From contig JASLHV010000252.1 of NCBI GenBank assembly GCA_030153205.1, forward strand, positions 1 to 5,625: a DNA stretch of 5,625 bases. Reading direction: 5' to 3'. The notes below the pieces were generated by a model. That model was given only the letters and a program-made list of their open reading frames with translations, did no database searches and was not told the origin of the DNA. Below are positions 1-5,625 of the stretch, one piece after another; positions within the stretch are counted from its first letter, which is position 1, and every line of letters starts with the position of its first letter. The translations under genes were made by a program, and so were the position numbers. Source of the DNA: Roseiarcus sp. Its GTDB lineage: Bacteria > Pseudomonadota > Alphaproteobacteria > Rhizobiales > Beijerinckiaceae.

Positions 1-1152
1 AAACGGCCGCGCTATTATGAATTTTTTTGCGGCGGCGGCATGGTCCGCGCCGGCCTTGGCGCGGCCTGGGAATGTCTCCTCGCCAATGACTTCGACGCCA
101 AGAAGGCGCGCGCTGATGCGGCGACTTGGGGAACGGACAGGCTTCGCGTCGGCGACATTCACGACCTCAGCGCTGACGACGCGCCAAGTCGCGCCGATCT
201 TGCTTGGGCGTCCTTCCCTTGTCAGGATCTTTCGCTCGCGGGCCCCGGCGGCGGATTGAAAGGAAAAAGATCCGGCGCCTTTTGGGGCTTTCACGCGCTG
301 ATGGAGGGACTCGTTCGCGCGGGGCGCTCGCCCAAAATCATCGCGTTGGAAAATGTCGTCGGCGCGCTGACTTCCAATCGCGGCGCCGATTTCATCGCGA
401 TCTGCCGCGCCGTACAAGAACTCGGCTATCGCTTCGGCGCTTTGACGATCGATGCGGCGCATTTTACGCCGCAGTCGCGTCCGCGACTTTTCATCGTGGC
501 GATGCAACGTACTCTTTCCGTTCCAGAAGGCTTCGCCCGCGACCGGCCAAGCGATGATTTTGCTTCGCGCGCGTTGCGGCAAGCGCAGGCGCTTTTGCCC
601 GCCGATCTTGCCGCTGACTGGGTGTGGTGGGCGCTCCCCGCGCCGCCCAGGCGCAATGTCGCGCTTGCCGACCTTCTCGAAATCTCGCCAAAAGACGCGC
701 TTTGGCGGAGCCGGGAGGAGACGGAGGCGCTACTCGCGATTTTCTCGCAAGGCTCTCGCGCCAAATTTGAACAGGCGCTCCGCCGCAAGGGCCGCGTGGT
801 CGCAGCGGTCTATCGGCGCATGCGGCCGGACGGCGAGGGGGGCCGTCGCATGCGGGCCGAGGCGCGTTTCGACGGGCTCGCCGGCTGCCTGCGCACGCCA
901 CGCGGCGGCTCCAGCCGGCAGTTTGTGCTGGTCGCGGAAGGCGGCGTCGTACGATCCCGGTTGCTCTCCGCACGCGAGGCCGCGCGATTGATGGGTCTGC
1001 CGGAAGAGTACCAATTGCCGGCGCGCTATAACGAGGCTTACCATCTCGTCGGCGACGGCGTCGCCGCGCCCGTCGTACGTTTCCTGGCGGAGCATATATT
1101 GGAGGCTTTGGCCCAAAGCGACGCCCGCCCGGTCCTCGAGGCGGCGGAATGA
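1..1152 (+). CDS. C5 cytosine-specific DNA methyltransferase (5' end cut by window)
   Basis: Transfers a methyl group from S-adenosylmethionine to carbon 5 of cytosine in a specific DNA site. The reading frame is open from base 1. Residues are counted from base 1. Motif I (SAM binding) is YYEFFCGGGMVRAGLG at 5-20. Motif IV is SFPCQDLSLAG with catalytic Cys74. Motif VI is ENV at 117-119. Motif VIII is QSRPR at 158-162. The motif IX-type stretch LLSAREAARLMGLP is at 321-334, and motif X is GDGVAAPVV at 351-359 (GDG where GNS is common). The target-recognition region is the stretch between motifs VIII and IX, roughly 165-310. The first in-frame ATG (base 40) lies inside motif I, so it is not the start; the true start is probably just outside the window. 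383 codons are visible, about full length for the family. The stop overlaps the vsr start. Target sequence cannot be read from the protein. Family call is very secure. Confidence 0.95.
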   Translation, partial: KRPRYYEFFCGGGMVRAGLGAAWECLLANDFDAKKARADAATWGTDRLRVGDIHDLSADDAPSRADLAWASFPCQDLSLAGPGGGLKGKRSGAFWGFHALMEGLVRAGRSPKIIALENVVGALTSNRGADFIAICRAVQELGYRFGALTIDAAHFTPQSRPRLFIVAMQRTLSVPEGFARDRPSDDFASRALRQAQALLPADLAADWVWWALPAPPRRNVALADLLEISPKDALWRSREETEALLAIFSQGSRAKFEQALRRKGRVVAAVYRRMRPDGEGGRRMRAEARFDGLAGCLRTPRGGSSRQFVLVAEGGVVRSRLLSAREAARLMGLPEEYQLPARYNEAYHLVGDGVAAPVVRFLAEHILEALAQSDARPVLEAAE

Positions 1153-1616
1153 CCAGCCGAAAACTAACGCAACGGGAAAAACCGCGCATTGCGATGGATC
1201 GCTCCGCCATGATGCGGGCGGTGAAGTCGCAAGACACCGGCCCGGAGCGGGCGCTGCGCAAAATGCTTCGCGCCATGGCGCCGGGTTATCGGCTGCATCG
1301 CGCCGACCTTCCGGGCAAGCCGGACGTCGTTTACGCTTCGCGTCGCCTGGCGATCTTCATGCATGGCTGCTTTTGGCATGGCCATGATTGCAAGCGTGGC
1401 GCGCGGCCGCCGAAGAACAACGCCGACTATTGGCGCGGCAAGATCGCCCGCAATCGCGCACGCGACGAAAAGAACGTCATCGCGCTCCAGGCGCTCGGCT
1501 GGCGGGCGCTGACGATCTTTGAATGTGAGTTAAAAGACGCGCCTGGGCTGGAGGCGCGGCTCAGCGAAGCCCTTGCCGGTTCACGCGATGGTACGTACTA
1601 TCGGTTGGGATGCTGA
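1149..1616 (+). CDS. vsr: Very short patch repair (Vsr) mismatch endonuclease
   Basis: Nicks DNA 5' of the T in T:G mismatches that arise when 5-methylcytosine deaminates, starting repair back to C:G. The 155-residue protein is full length for the family. Matching it to the E. coli Vsr motifs by eye gives catalytic Asp59 in GKPDVV (E. coli D51). In HGCFWHGHDC (72-81), His72 and His77 correspond to the active-site histidines H64 and H69. Cys74, His79, Cys81 and Cys126 (in FECEL) correspond to the zinc ligands. The N-terminal MMRAVKSQDTGPERALR segment (21-37) is also typical. The ATG overlaps the methyltransferase stop (ATGA, 4 bp), with GAGGCGG at 1138-1144 as a Shine-Dalgarno, so the two are translationally coupled. 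A later ATG at 1194 is possible, as family homology begins around residue 18. The 3' end overlaps the convergent reductase gene by 19 bp. Confidence 0.95.
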   Translation: MTSRKLTQREKPRIAMDRSAMMRAVKSQDTGPERALRKMLRAMAPGYRLHRADLPGKPDVVYASRRLAIFMHGCFWHGHDCKRGARPPKNNADYWRGKIARNRARDEKNVIALQALGWRALTIFECELKDAPGLEARLSEALAGSRDGTYYRLGC

Positions 1617-2137
1617 GCGCGGATGGCTGCTGCGAAGCGTTCGACGCCGCGTCGCAAGGCCTCGACGATGCCGGCTTCAGCGAGCAGGACGTCGACGTTC
1701 CTCGCCTCGCTCGGCGCTTTTACCGTGACGAAAGCCTCGGCGACGAGTTGCGCCGACATGGTTGCGAGAATTTCGCGTAAGCTCGCCTGAGCATGAAAAG
1801 CGCGCGGCGACGCGTTGATCAGCATGACCGGCTTCCCCGGAAATTCGGTCGAGCCGACCAGCCAGTCGAGCATGTTCTTGAAGGCCCCCGGTAGGCCGTG
1901 GGCATATTCCGGGCAAGCGAAGATGAGGCCGTCGCTCGCGGCGACTTCGGCGCGAAGCGTCGCTGCTTGCGGCGGCAGCGGGTCGCCATCGTCGTCGGGA
2001 TTGAAAGCCGGCAGCGAACCAAGGCCGCGATAGATGGCAATCTCGACATCGGCGGGCGCGAGCTGCTGCGCGCACGCCAGAAGCGCGGCATTGGCCGATG
2101 TCGCCCGCAGGCTTCCCGAAATGGCAAGAATTTTCAT
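1598..2137 (-). CDS. NADPH-dependent FMN reductase family protein
   Basis: A 179-residue soluble flavodoxin-fold protein of the NADPH-dependent FMN reductase group, which includes chromate and quinone/azo-dye reductases. Members bind FMN and move electrons from NAD(P)H to flavin, quinones or metal oxyanions. Visible signatures are the N-terminal beta strand MKILAISGS followed by the FMN phosphate loop GSLRATSAN (8-16), and the flavin-contacting PEYAHGLPGAFKNMLDWL (76-93). A third conserved-looking loop, INASPR, is at 107-112. The length is normal and there is no signal peptide or membrane segment. The only sensible start is the ATG at 2137, preceded by a weak GGAAC-type Shine-Dalgarno at 2148-2144. 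It is a single gene divergent from kaiC and convergent with vsr, with no obvious functional link to either. The true substrate cannot be told from sequence; the family is secure. Confidence 0.92.
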   Translation of the reverse strand: MKILAISGSLRATSANAALLACAQQLAPADVEIAIYRGLGSLPAFNPDDDGDPLPPQAATLRAEVAASDGLIFACPEYAHGLPGAFKNMLDWLVGSTEFPGKPVMLINASPRAFHAQASLREILATMSAQLVAEAFVTVKAPSEARNVDVLLAEAGIVEALRRGVERFAAAIRAQHPNR

Positions 2138-2231
2138 GGGCGCGTTCCAAAGGCCGAATCGCGAGGGCCGTCATGGAGCACGAAGGCGGGCGCGCCGACA
2201 ATTGCCGCCGAGCCCAGATTTCGCATGCAAT

Positions 2232-2256
2232 GGAACTTGCGCCGATCCGGAACGTT
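2232..2256 (+). promoter_or_regulatory. Predicted sigma-EcfG (general stress) promoter for kaiC-kinase operon
   Basis: GGAAC at 2232-2236 and CGTT at 2253-2256 are separated by exactly 16 bases. This matches the consensus GGAAC-N16/17-CGTT of alphaproteobacterial EcfG-type extracytoplasmic sigma factors, which are controlled by PhyR and NepR. The elements point at the KaiC-like gene, whose ATG is 38 bp past the CGTT. Transcription would start around 2262-2266, giving a leader of about 30 nt. No gene lies between. The match is seen directly; activity is inferred. Confidence 0.65.
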
Positions 2257-2258
2257 AG

Positions 2259-2290
2259 AGCCCGCTAGGGTTTGCGCCGAGGAGCGGGCT
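2259..2290 (+). repeat. Perfect 8 bp inverted repeat over the kaiC ribosome binding site
   Basis: AGCCCGCT (2259-2266) and AGCGGGCT (2283-2290) are exact reverse complements separated by 16 bases. The right arm and loop edge include the likely Shine-Dalgarno GAGGAG (2279-2284), which ends 10 nt before the ATG at 2295. As RNA it could fold and mask the site; as DNA it could be an operator. If the EcfG promoter start is near 2263, the left arm would be only partly transcribed, which weakens the RNA idea. A GC-rich genome also makes chance repeats more likely. Confidence 0.35.
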
Positions 2291-2294
2291 GGGA

Positions 2295-3839
2295 ATGAAC
2301 GAGCGGGTGTCTGACGGATCCGATAAGCAAAAAAGCAGCTCGGACGGCGGTTTTGTCCGAATGTCGACTGGAAATATAGGCTTCGATTTCATTCTTGGCG
2401 GTGGGCTGCCTCGAGATCGGGTTTATTTGCTCGAGGGCTCTCCGGGCTCTGGCAAGACAACCTTGGCCCTCCAATTTCTGCTCGAGGGCGTGCGTCATGG
2501 CGAGCGCGGGCTTTACGTTACGCTTTCGGAGACGCGCGAAGAAATAGGCAGCGTTGCAGCGTCGCATGGCTGGACGCTCGAAACCCTCGACGTCTTCGAG
2601 CTCTCCTCCGCCGAAGAGGTGCTCGGCAAGGAGCGCGAGCAATCCGTTCTCCATTCCTGGGAATTGGAGCTCGGCGGCACCATCAAGCTGATCCGTGACC
2701 AAGTCGAGAGAATCAAGCCGAACAGAGTCGTGTTCGACAGCCTCTCGGAATTGCGTCTTCTGGCTGAGGACGCGTTGCGCTATCGTCGTCAGGTTCTGGC
2801 GCTCAAACAGTTTTTCGCCGGTCGCAACACGACCGTGCTTCTCGTCGACGATTTGACCACGTTGAACGGCGAACGAGACAACCATCTCCACAGTCTTTGC
2901 CACGGCGTCATTACCTTGGAGCGGATGACGCTCGAGTTCGGCGCGACACGGCGGCGCGTGGAAATTCAAAAATTGCGCGGCATCACCTTCATCGGGGGTT
3001 ATCACGATTTTATCATCCGCAGGGGCGGCGTCGATATTTTCCCAAGGCTCGTCGCTTCCGAGTATCGTACCTCGCAGGTCGGCCAGCCGACTCCGAGCGG
3101 CGTGGCCGAATTGGATTCGCTTCTCCATGGCGGACCGCCCGGCGGCACAAGCACCTTGCTGACCGGGCCTCCGGGCGCCGGCAAGACGACGATCGCCTTG
3201 CAATATATCGACACAGCCTGCCGTCGTGGCGATCGTTGCGCGATCTATCAATTCGATGAACGGACCGGCACGCTTTTGTTGCGTGCGAAGTCGTTCGGTC
3301 TCGATCTGCAAAGACATATCGACGAAGGACGCCTGGTCATTCACCAGATCGATCCGGCCGAGCTTTCGCCCGGCGAATTCACCCATCGCCTGCAACAAGA
3401 AGTGCAAACGCAAAACTGCCGCATGATCGTCATCGACAGTTTGAACGGCTACCTCGCCTCGATGCCGCAAGAACAACATCTCGTGCTGCATCTGCATGAA
3501 CTTCTGTCTTATCTCAACGAAAAGGGCGTCACGACTTTCTTGATCGTTCCGCACCAGGGATCGATCGGCGTCACGGCGGCGGATATCGACATTTCCTACA
3601 TCGCCGACGTGGTTATTCTGGTGAGATATTTCGAAGCAGAAGGGCGCCTTCGCAAGGCGATCTCCGTTTTGAAGAATCGCAGCGGACCGCATGAAGATAC
3701 GATTCGAGAATTGCGCATCGATTCGCGCGGCGTTCGCGTTGGCGAGCCGCTCAGGGAATTTACAGGAGTTCTAACCGGCTCGCCGCATTATGTCGGGCCG
3801 GCGGCGCCGCTGATGGAAGATCGACAACGTGGGTCATAG
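2295..3839 (+). CDS. kaiC: KaiC-like double-domain ATPase (circadian clock protein KaiC family)
   Basis: A 514-residue cytosolic RecA-fold protein with two tandem KaiC domains, the CI-CII layout of cyanobacterial KaiC, which forms ATP-bound hexamers. CI has Walker A GSPGSGKT (48-55), a catalytic segment TLSETREE (76-83) and Walker B VVFDS (145-149). CII has Walker A GPPGAGKT (291-298), an acidic pair D321-E322 and Walker B IVIDS (378-382). The segment IDISYIADVV (431-440) lines up with the autophosphorylation site of cyanobacterial KaiC and reads Ser434-Tyr435 instead of Ser431-Thr432. The first of the two CI catalytic Glu residues appears as Ser78. The C-terminal tail after GVLTGSP is short and lacks a clear KaiA-binding segment. 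The ATG at 2295 is chosen for its GAGGAG; the homology itself begins at a second ATG (2361), leaving a polar 22-residue extension. It follows a predicted stress promoter and overlaps a hybrid kinase, its likely partner. KaiA and KaiB are absent here, so clock function should not be assumed. Confidence 0.93.
   Translation: MNERVSDGSDKQKSSSDGGFVRMSTGNIGFDFILGGGLPRDRVYLLEGSPGSGKTTLALQFLLEGVRHGERGLYVTLSETREEIGSVAASHGWTLETLDVFELSSAEEVLGKEREQSVLHSWELELGGTIKLIRDQVERIKPNRVVFDSLSELRLLAEDALRYRRQVLALKQFFAGRNTTVLLVDDLTTLNGERDNHLHSLCHGVITLERMTLEFGATRRRVEIQKLRGITFIGGYHDFIIRRGGVDIFPRLVASEYRTSQVGQPTPSGVAELDSLLHGGPPGGTSTLLTGPPGAGKTTIALQYIDTACRRGDRCAIYQFDERTGTLLLRAKSFGLDLQRHIDEGRLVIHQIDPAELSPGEFTHRLQQEVQTQNCRMIVIDSLNGYLASMPQEQHLVLHLHELLSYLNEKGVTTFLIVPHQGSIGVTAADIDISYIADVVILVRYFEAEGRLRKAISVLKNRSGPHEDTIRELRIDSRGVRVGEPLREFTGVLTGSPHYVGPAAPLMEDRQRGS
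3815..3820 (+). promoter_or_regulatory. Ribosome binding site fixing the GTG start of the hybrid kinase
   Basis: GGAAGA sits 8 nt before GTG at 3829, inside the end of the kaiC gene. In the kinase frame there is a TGA at 3811-3813 and no ATG, GTG or TTG between it and 3829. This makes the GTG the first available start, and the conserved receiver-like N-terminus begins just after it. Confidence 0.7.
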
Positions 3840-5625
3840 AACAGCGCGCGAAGGACATCGGGTTCTCATCGCTGCGCCTTTCGGGCGTGACGCGGAAAGC
3901 GTCGCGACTGTACTCTCAAACGACCGTTACGACGCCCGCATCTGCGCCACCCTTGCCGAAGCGGCCGCTACGCTCGACGAACATGTCGGCGCTGTCCTTC
4001 TTACCCAGGAGGCATTGCGCGAAGATTTGGGGCCGCTACGCCAGGCGCTAAGGGCGCAGCCGGCATGGTCGGATATTCCTTTCATTCTCTTGGCGTCACG
4101 GCAGGCGGGCCGCGCCGCGATCGACACCATTCGTCAGACATTGTTTGAAATCGCCACCAATGTGATCGTGCTCGAGCGTCCGCTCGGCTCGTTTTCGCTG
4201 ATCAGCGCTGTCGCCGCCGCCATGCGTTCGCGGCAGAAGCAGTTCGAAATGCGCGACCGCCTGGCGGATCTGTCGAATAACGCGCAGGAGCTGAGCCGCC
4301 GTCACGAGGAGCTTACGAGGAGCCAAGTCGCCTTGCGGGAAAGCGAGTCGCGGCTCCAGGCTATTACGGATTCCATTGATCAGATTGTCTGGTCGGCGCA
4401 GCCCGACGGTCATCACGACTATTTCAATCAGCGTTGGTACGACGTCACGGGCGCGGAGAGATCGCCGGCTGACGGCGACGGCTGGATCGAAATGATCCAC
4501 CCTGACGATCGTGCGCGCGCGTCGGAAAACTGGCGCCAGTCTCTCGCGTCAGGCGAGCCCTATCATATCGAATACCGCTTGCGACAGCGCGGCGGACTCT
4601 TTCGCTGGGCGATGGTGCGCGCCCAGCCTATTCGCGACGAGAAGGGGCGGATAACCCGTTGGTACGGCACGTCCACCGACATTCAGGAAATTGTTCAGGC
4701 CCGCGAAGTTTTGGCTTGGACGCGCGAAGAGCTCGAAAAAATGGTGAAAGAGCGCACCGTCGAGCTGGAGCGCACGCATGAAATCTTGCGCCAAAGCCAG
4801 AAAATGGACGCCGTCGGAAAGCTGACGGGCGGCATCGCGCATGATTTCAACAATATGTTGACCGGCATTCTCGGCGCGCTCGACATGATGAAACGCCGCA
4901 TCGAGACCAATCGCCTTGACGATCTCAGACGCTTCATCGATATCGCGGCGAGCTCCGCGCAGCGCGCCGCTGCGCTTACGCAGCGGCTGCTCGCGTTCTC
5001 CCGACGCCAGTCGTTGGACGCCAAGCCGACCGATATCAATGCGCTGATCGCCTCCGTGCAGGACCTGCTGGCCAGAACCATCGGCGAGCGTATCGCGCTC
5101 AAGCTTCAGCTCTTGGAGGGCAAGCTTGTCAGCGTCGTGGACGCCAACCAGCTCGAGACCGTGATCCTCAATCTCGTCATCAACGCGCGCGACGCCATGC
5201 CGGACGGCGGCGTCCTGAGCATCGAGACGAAGACAGTCGACCTCAGAGATGCACATGCCGCAAAGCTCATCGGGGTCAGACCGGATCGTTACGTTACCGT
5301 ATCCGTATCCGACACGGGCGTTGGCATGGCGCCCGACGTGCTCGAGAAAGTCTTCGAACCGTTCTTTACCACCAAGCCGATCGGGCAGGGCACAGGCCTT
5401 GGCCTCTCCATGGTTTATGGCTTCGCCAAACAGAGCAACGGCCAGGTGCGGATCGACAGCCGTCCGGGCGAGGGAACCTCGGTGAGGTTGTTTCTGCCGG
5501 CGTCGGAGACCGTCGAGATTGTCGGCGAAGACGGCGTCCAGGAAGTCGCGACGCGTGGGCGCGGCGAGACTATTCTTGTCGTCGAGGACGACCAGTCGGT
5601 TCGCCTCTTGGTTCGCGAGGTTCTC
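3829..5625 (+). CDS. Hybrid PAS sensor histidine kinase/response regulator (3' end cut by window)
   Basis: A cytosolic hybrid kinase with no membrane segment; 599 codons are visible and the frame is open to the last base. Residues 10-125 form a receiver-like domain (HRVLIAAPFGRDAE ... VIVLERPLG). It lacks the acidic pair (Ala15-Ala16-Pro17) and the phosphoacceptor Asp (AVLLTQEAL, 55-63), and has ERP (116-118) where receivers have KP. A charged, probable coiled coil (about 125-170) leads to a PAS/PAC domain (about 171-287) and a second helical linker. HisKA follows with phosphoacceptor His338 in GGIAHDFNN. The ATPase domain has N-box Asn452, G1 DTGVGM (495-500), F-box EPFFTTK (510-516) and G2 GQGTGLGL (519-526). 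A C-terminal receiver begins ILVVEDD, with acidic residues 586-588, and is cut. The GTG start overlaps the kaiC stop by 11 bp, so the two are co-translated. The PAS ligand is unknown. It probably senses a cytosolic cue and signals with KaiC. Confidence 0.93.
   Translation, partial: MGHRTAREGHRVLIAAPFGRDAESVATVLSNDRYDARICATLAEAAATLDEHVGAVLLTQEALREDLGPLRQALRAQPAWSDIPFILLASRQAGRAAIDTIRQTLFEIATNVIVLERPLGSFSLISAVAAAMRSRQKQFEMRDRLADLSNNAQELSRRHEELTRSQVALRESESRLQAITDSIDQIVWSAQPDGHHDYFNQRWYDVTGAERSPADGDGWIEMIHPDDRARASENWRQSLASGEPYHIEYRLRQRGGLFRWAMVRAQPIRDEKGRITRWYGTSTDIQEIVQAREVLAWTREELEKMVKERTVELERTHEILRQSQKMDAVGKLTGGIAHDFNNMLTGILGALDMMKRRIETNRLDDLRRFIDIAASSAQRAAALTQRLLAFSRRQSLDAKPTDINALIASVQDLLARTIGERIALKLQLLEGKLVSVVDANQLETVILNLVINARDAMPDGGVLSIETKTVDLRDAHAAKLIGVRPDRYVTVSVSDTGVGMAPDVLEKVFEPFFTTKPIGQGTGLGLSMVYGFAKQSNGQVRIDSRPGEGTSVRLFLPASETVEIVGEDGVQEVATRGRGETILVVEDDQSVRLLVREVL

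Larger units (their letters stand above)
2138..2294. other. Divergent intergenic region between reductase and kaiC
   Basis: This 157 bp region is the only real gap in the window and separates two outward-facing genes. Rightward it carries the EcfG-type promoter and the kaiC leader. Leftward it must hold the reductase promoter, but no convincing -35/-10 pair is visible on the minus strand. The short open frames crossing it have no Shine-Dalgarno and look like chance. Confidence 0.6.

Noticed and set aside
491..1276. A 261-codon minus-strand frame across the methyltransferase and vsr
   Set aside because: It is very rich in Arg, Pro and Ala, has no recognisable domain, and spans the junction of two well-supported genes. 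It is a composition shadow.
2144..2148. GGAAC on the minus strand just before the reductase start, as a possible stress promoter
   Set aside because: No CGTT occurs 16-17 bases further along, and the box lies too close to the ATG. It is better explained as part of a weak ribosome binding site.
2249..2253. A second GGAAC box inside the spacer end of the EcfG promoter
   Set aside because: At 16-17 bases downstream there is only GTTT or TTTG-like sequence, not CGTT, so it does not form a second good promoter. The direct repeat of GGAAC is probably chance.
2034..2258. A 74-codon plus-strand frame entering the intergenic region as a possible small gene
   Set aside because: Its first half is antisense to the reductase, it has no Shine-Dalgarno, and it ends over the promoter.
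2265..3692. A 475-codon open frame on the minus strand opposite kaiC
   Set aside because: It mirrors a clear KaiC gene with intact motifs on the plus strand. Its translation resembles no family I know and is low in hydrophobic order. Long antisense frames are common in GC-rich DNA.
4549..5256. A 235-codon minus-strand frame opposite the kinase
   Set aside because: It lies wholly within the kinase PAS, HisKA and ATPase domains, whose motifs are all intact on the plus strand.

Overview
This is a 5.6 kb, GC-rich, densely coding window. It most likely comes from an alphaproteobacterium, plausibly a member of the Rhizobiales/Hyphomicrobiales. That placement is an inference from base composition, a perfect EcfG-type (general stress response) promoter, and a KaiC-like ATPase coupled to a cytosolic hybrid histidine kinase. 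No RNA genes, CRISPR arrays, insertion sequences or integrases are visible.

Left part (1-1616, + strand): a two-gene DNA modification and repair module. The first gene is a C5 cytosine DNA methyltransferase, cut at its 5' end by the window edge. Its stop codon overlaps the start of a Vsr-type very-short-patch mismatch endonuclease by 4 bp. The methyltransferase makes 5-methylcytosine, and Vsr nicks at the T:G mismatches left when that base deaminates. No restriction endonuclease lies in the window.

Middle (1598-2137, - strand): a flavodoxin-fold NADPH-dependent FMN reductase. It runs convergent to vsr, and the two 3' ends overlap by 19 bp. A divergent 157 bp intergenic region (2138-2294) follows. 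It holds a GGAAC-N16-CGTT promoter pointing right and a perfect 8 bp inverted repeat that covers the ribosome binding site of the next gene.

Right part (2295-5625, + strand): a probable operon for signalling. A double-domain KaiC-like ATPase overlaps by 11 bp, through a GTG start, a large hybrid sensor histidine kinase that runs off the right edge. The kinase has the order degenerate receiver, coiled coil, PAS, HisKA, HATPase, then the start of a receiver. No kaiA or kaiB is present. The KaiC keeps both P-loops, but its usual Ser-Thr phosphorylation pair reads Ser-Tyr and one catalytic Glu of the first domain is Ser. The simplest reading is a stress-induced KaiC/histidine-kinase signalling pair rather than a canonical clock. 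This kind of pairing is known in proteobacteria. The predicted link to the general stress sigma factor and the altered active-site residues are the points most worth checking.
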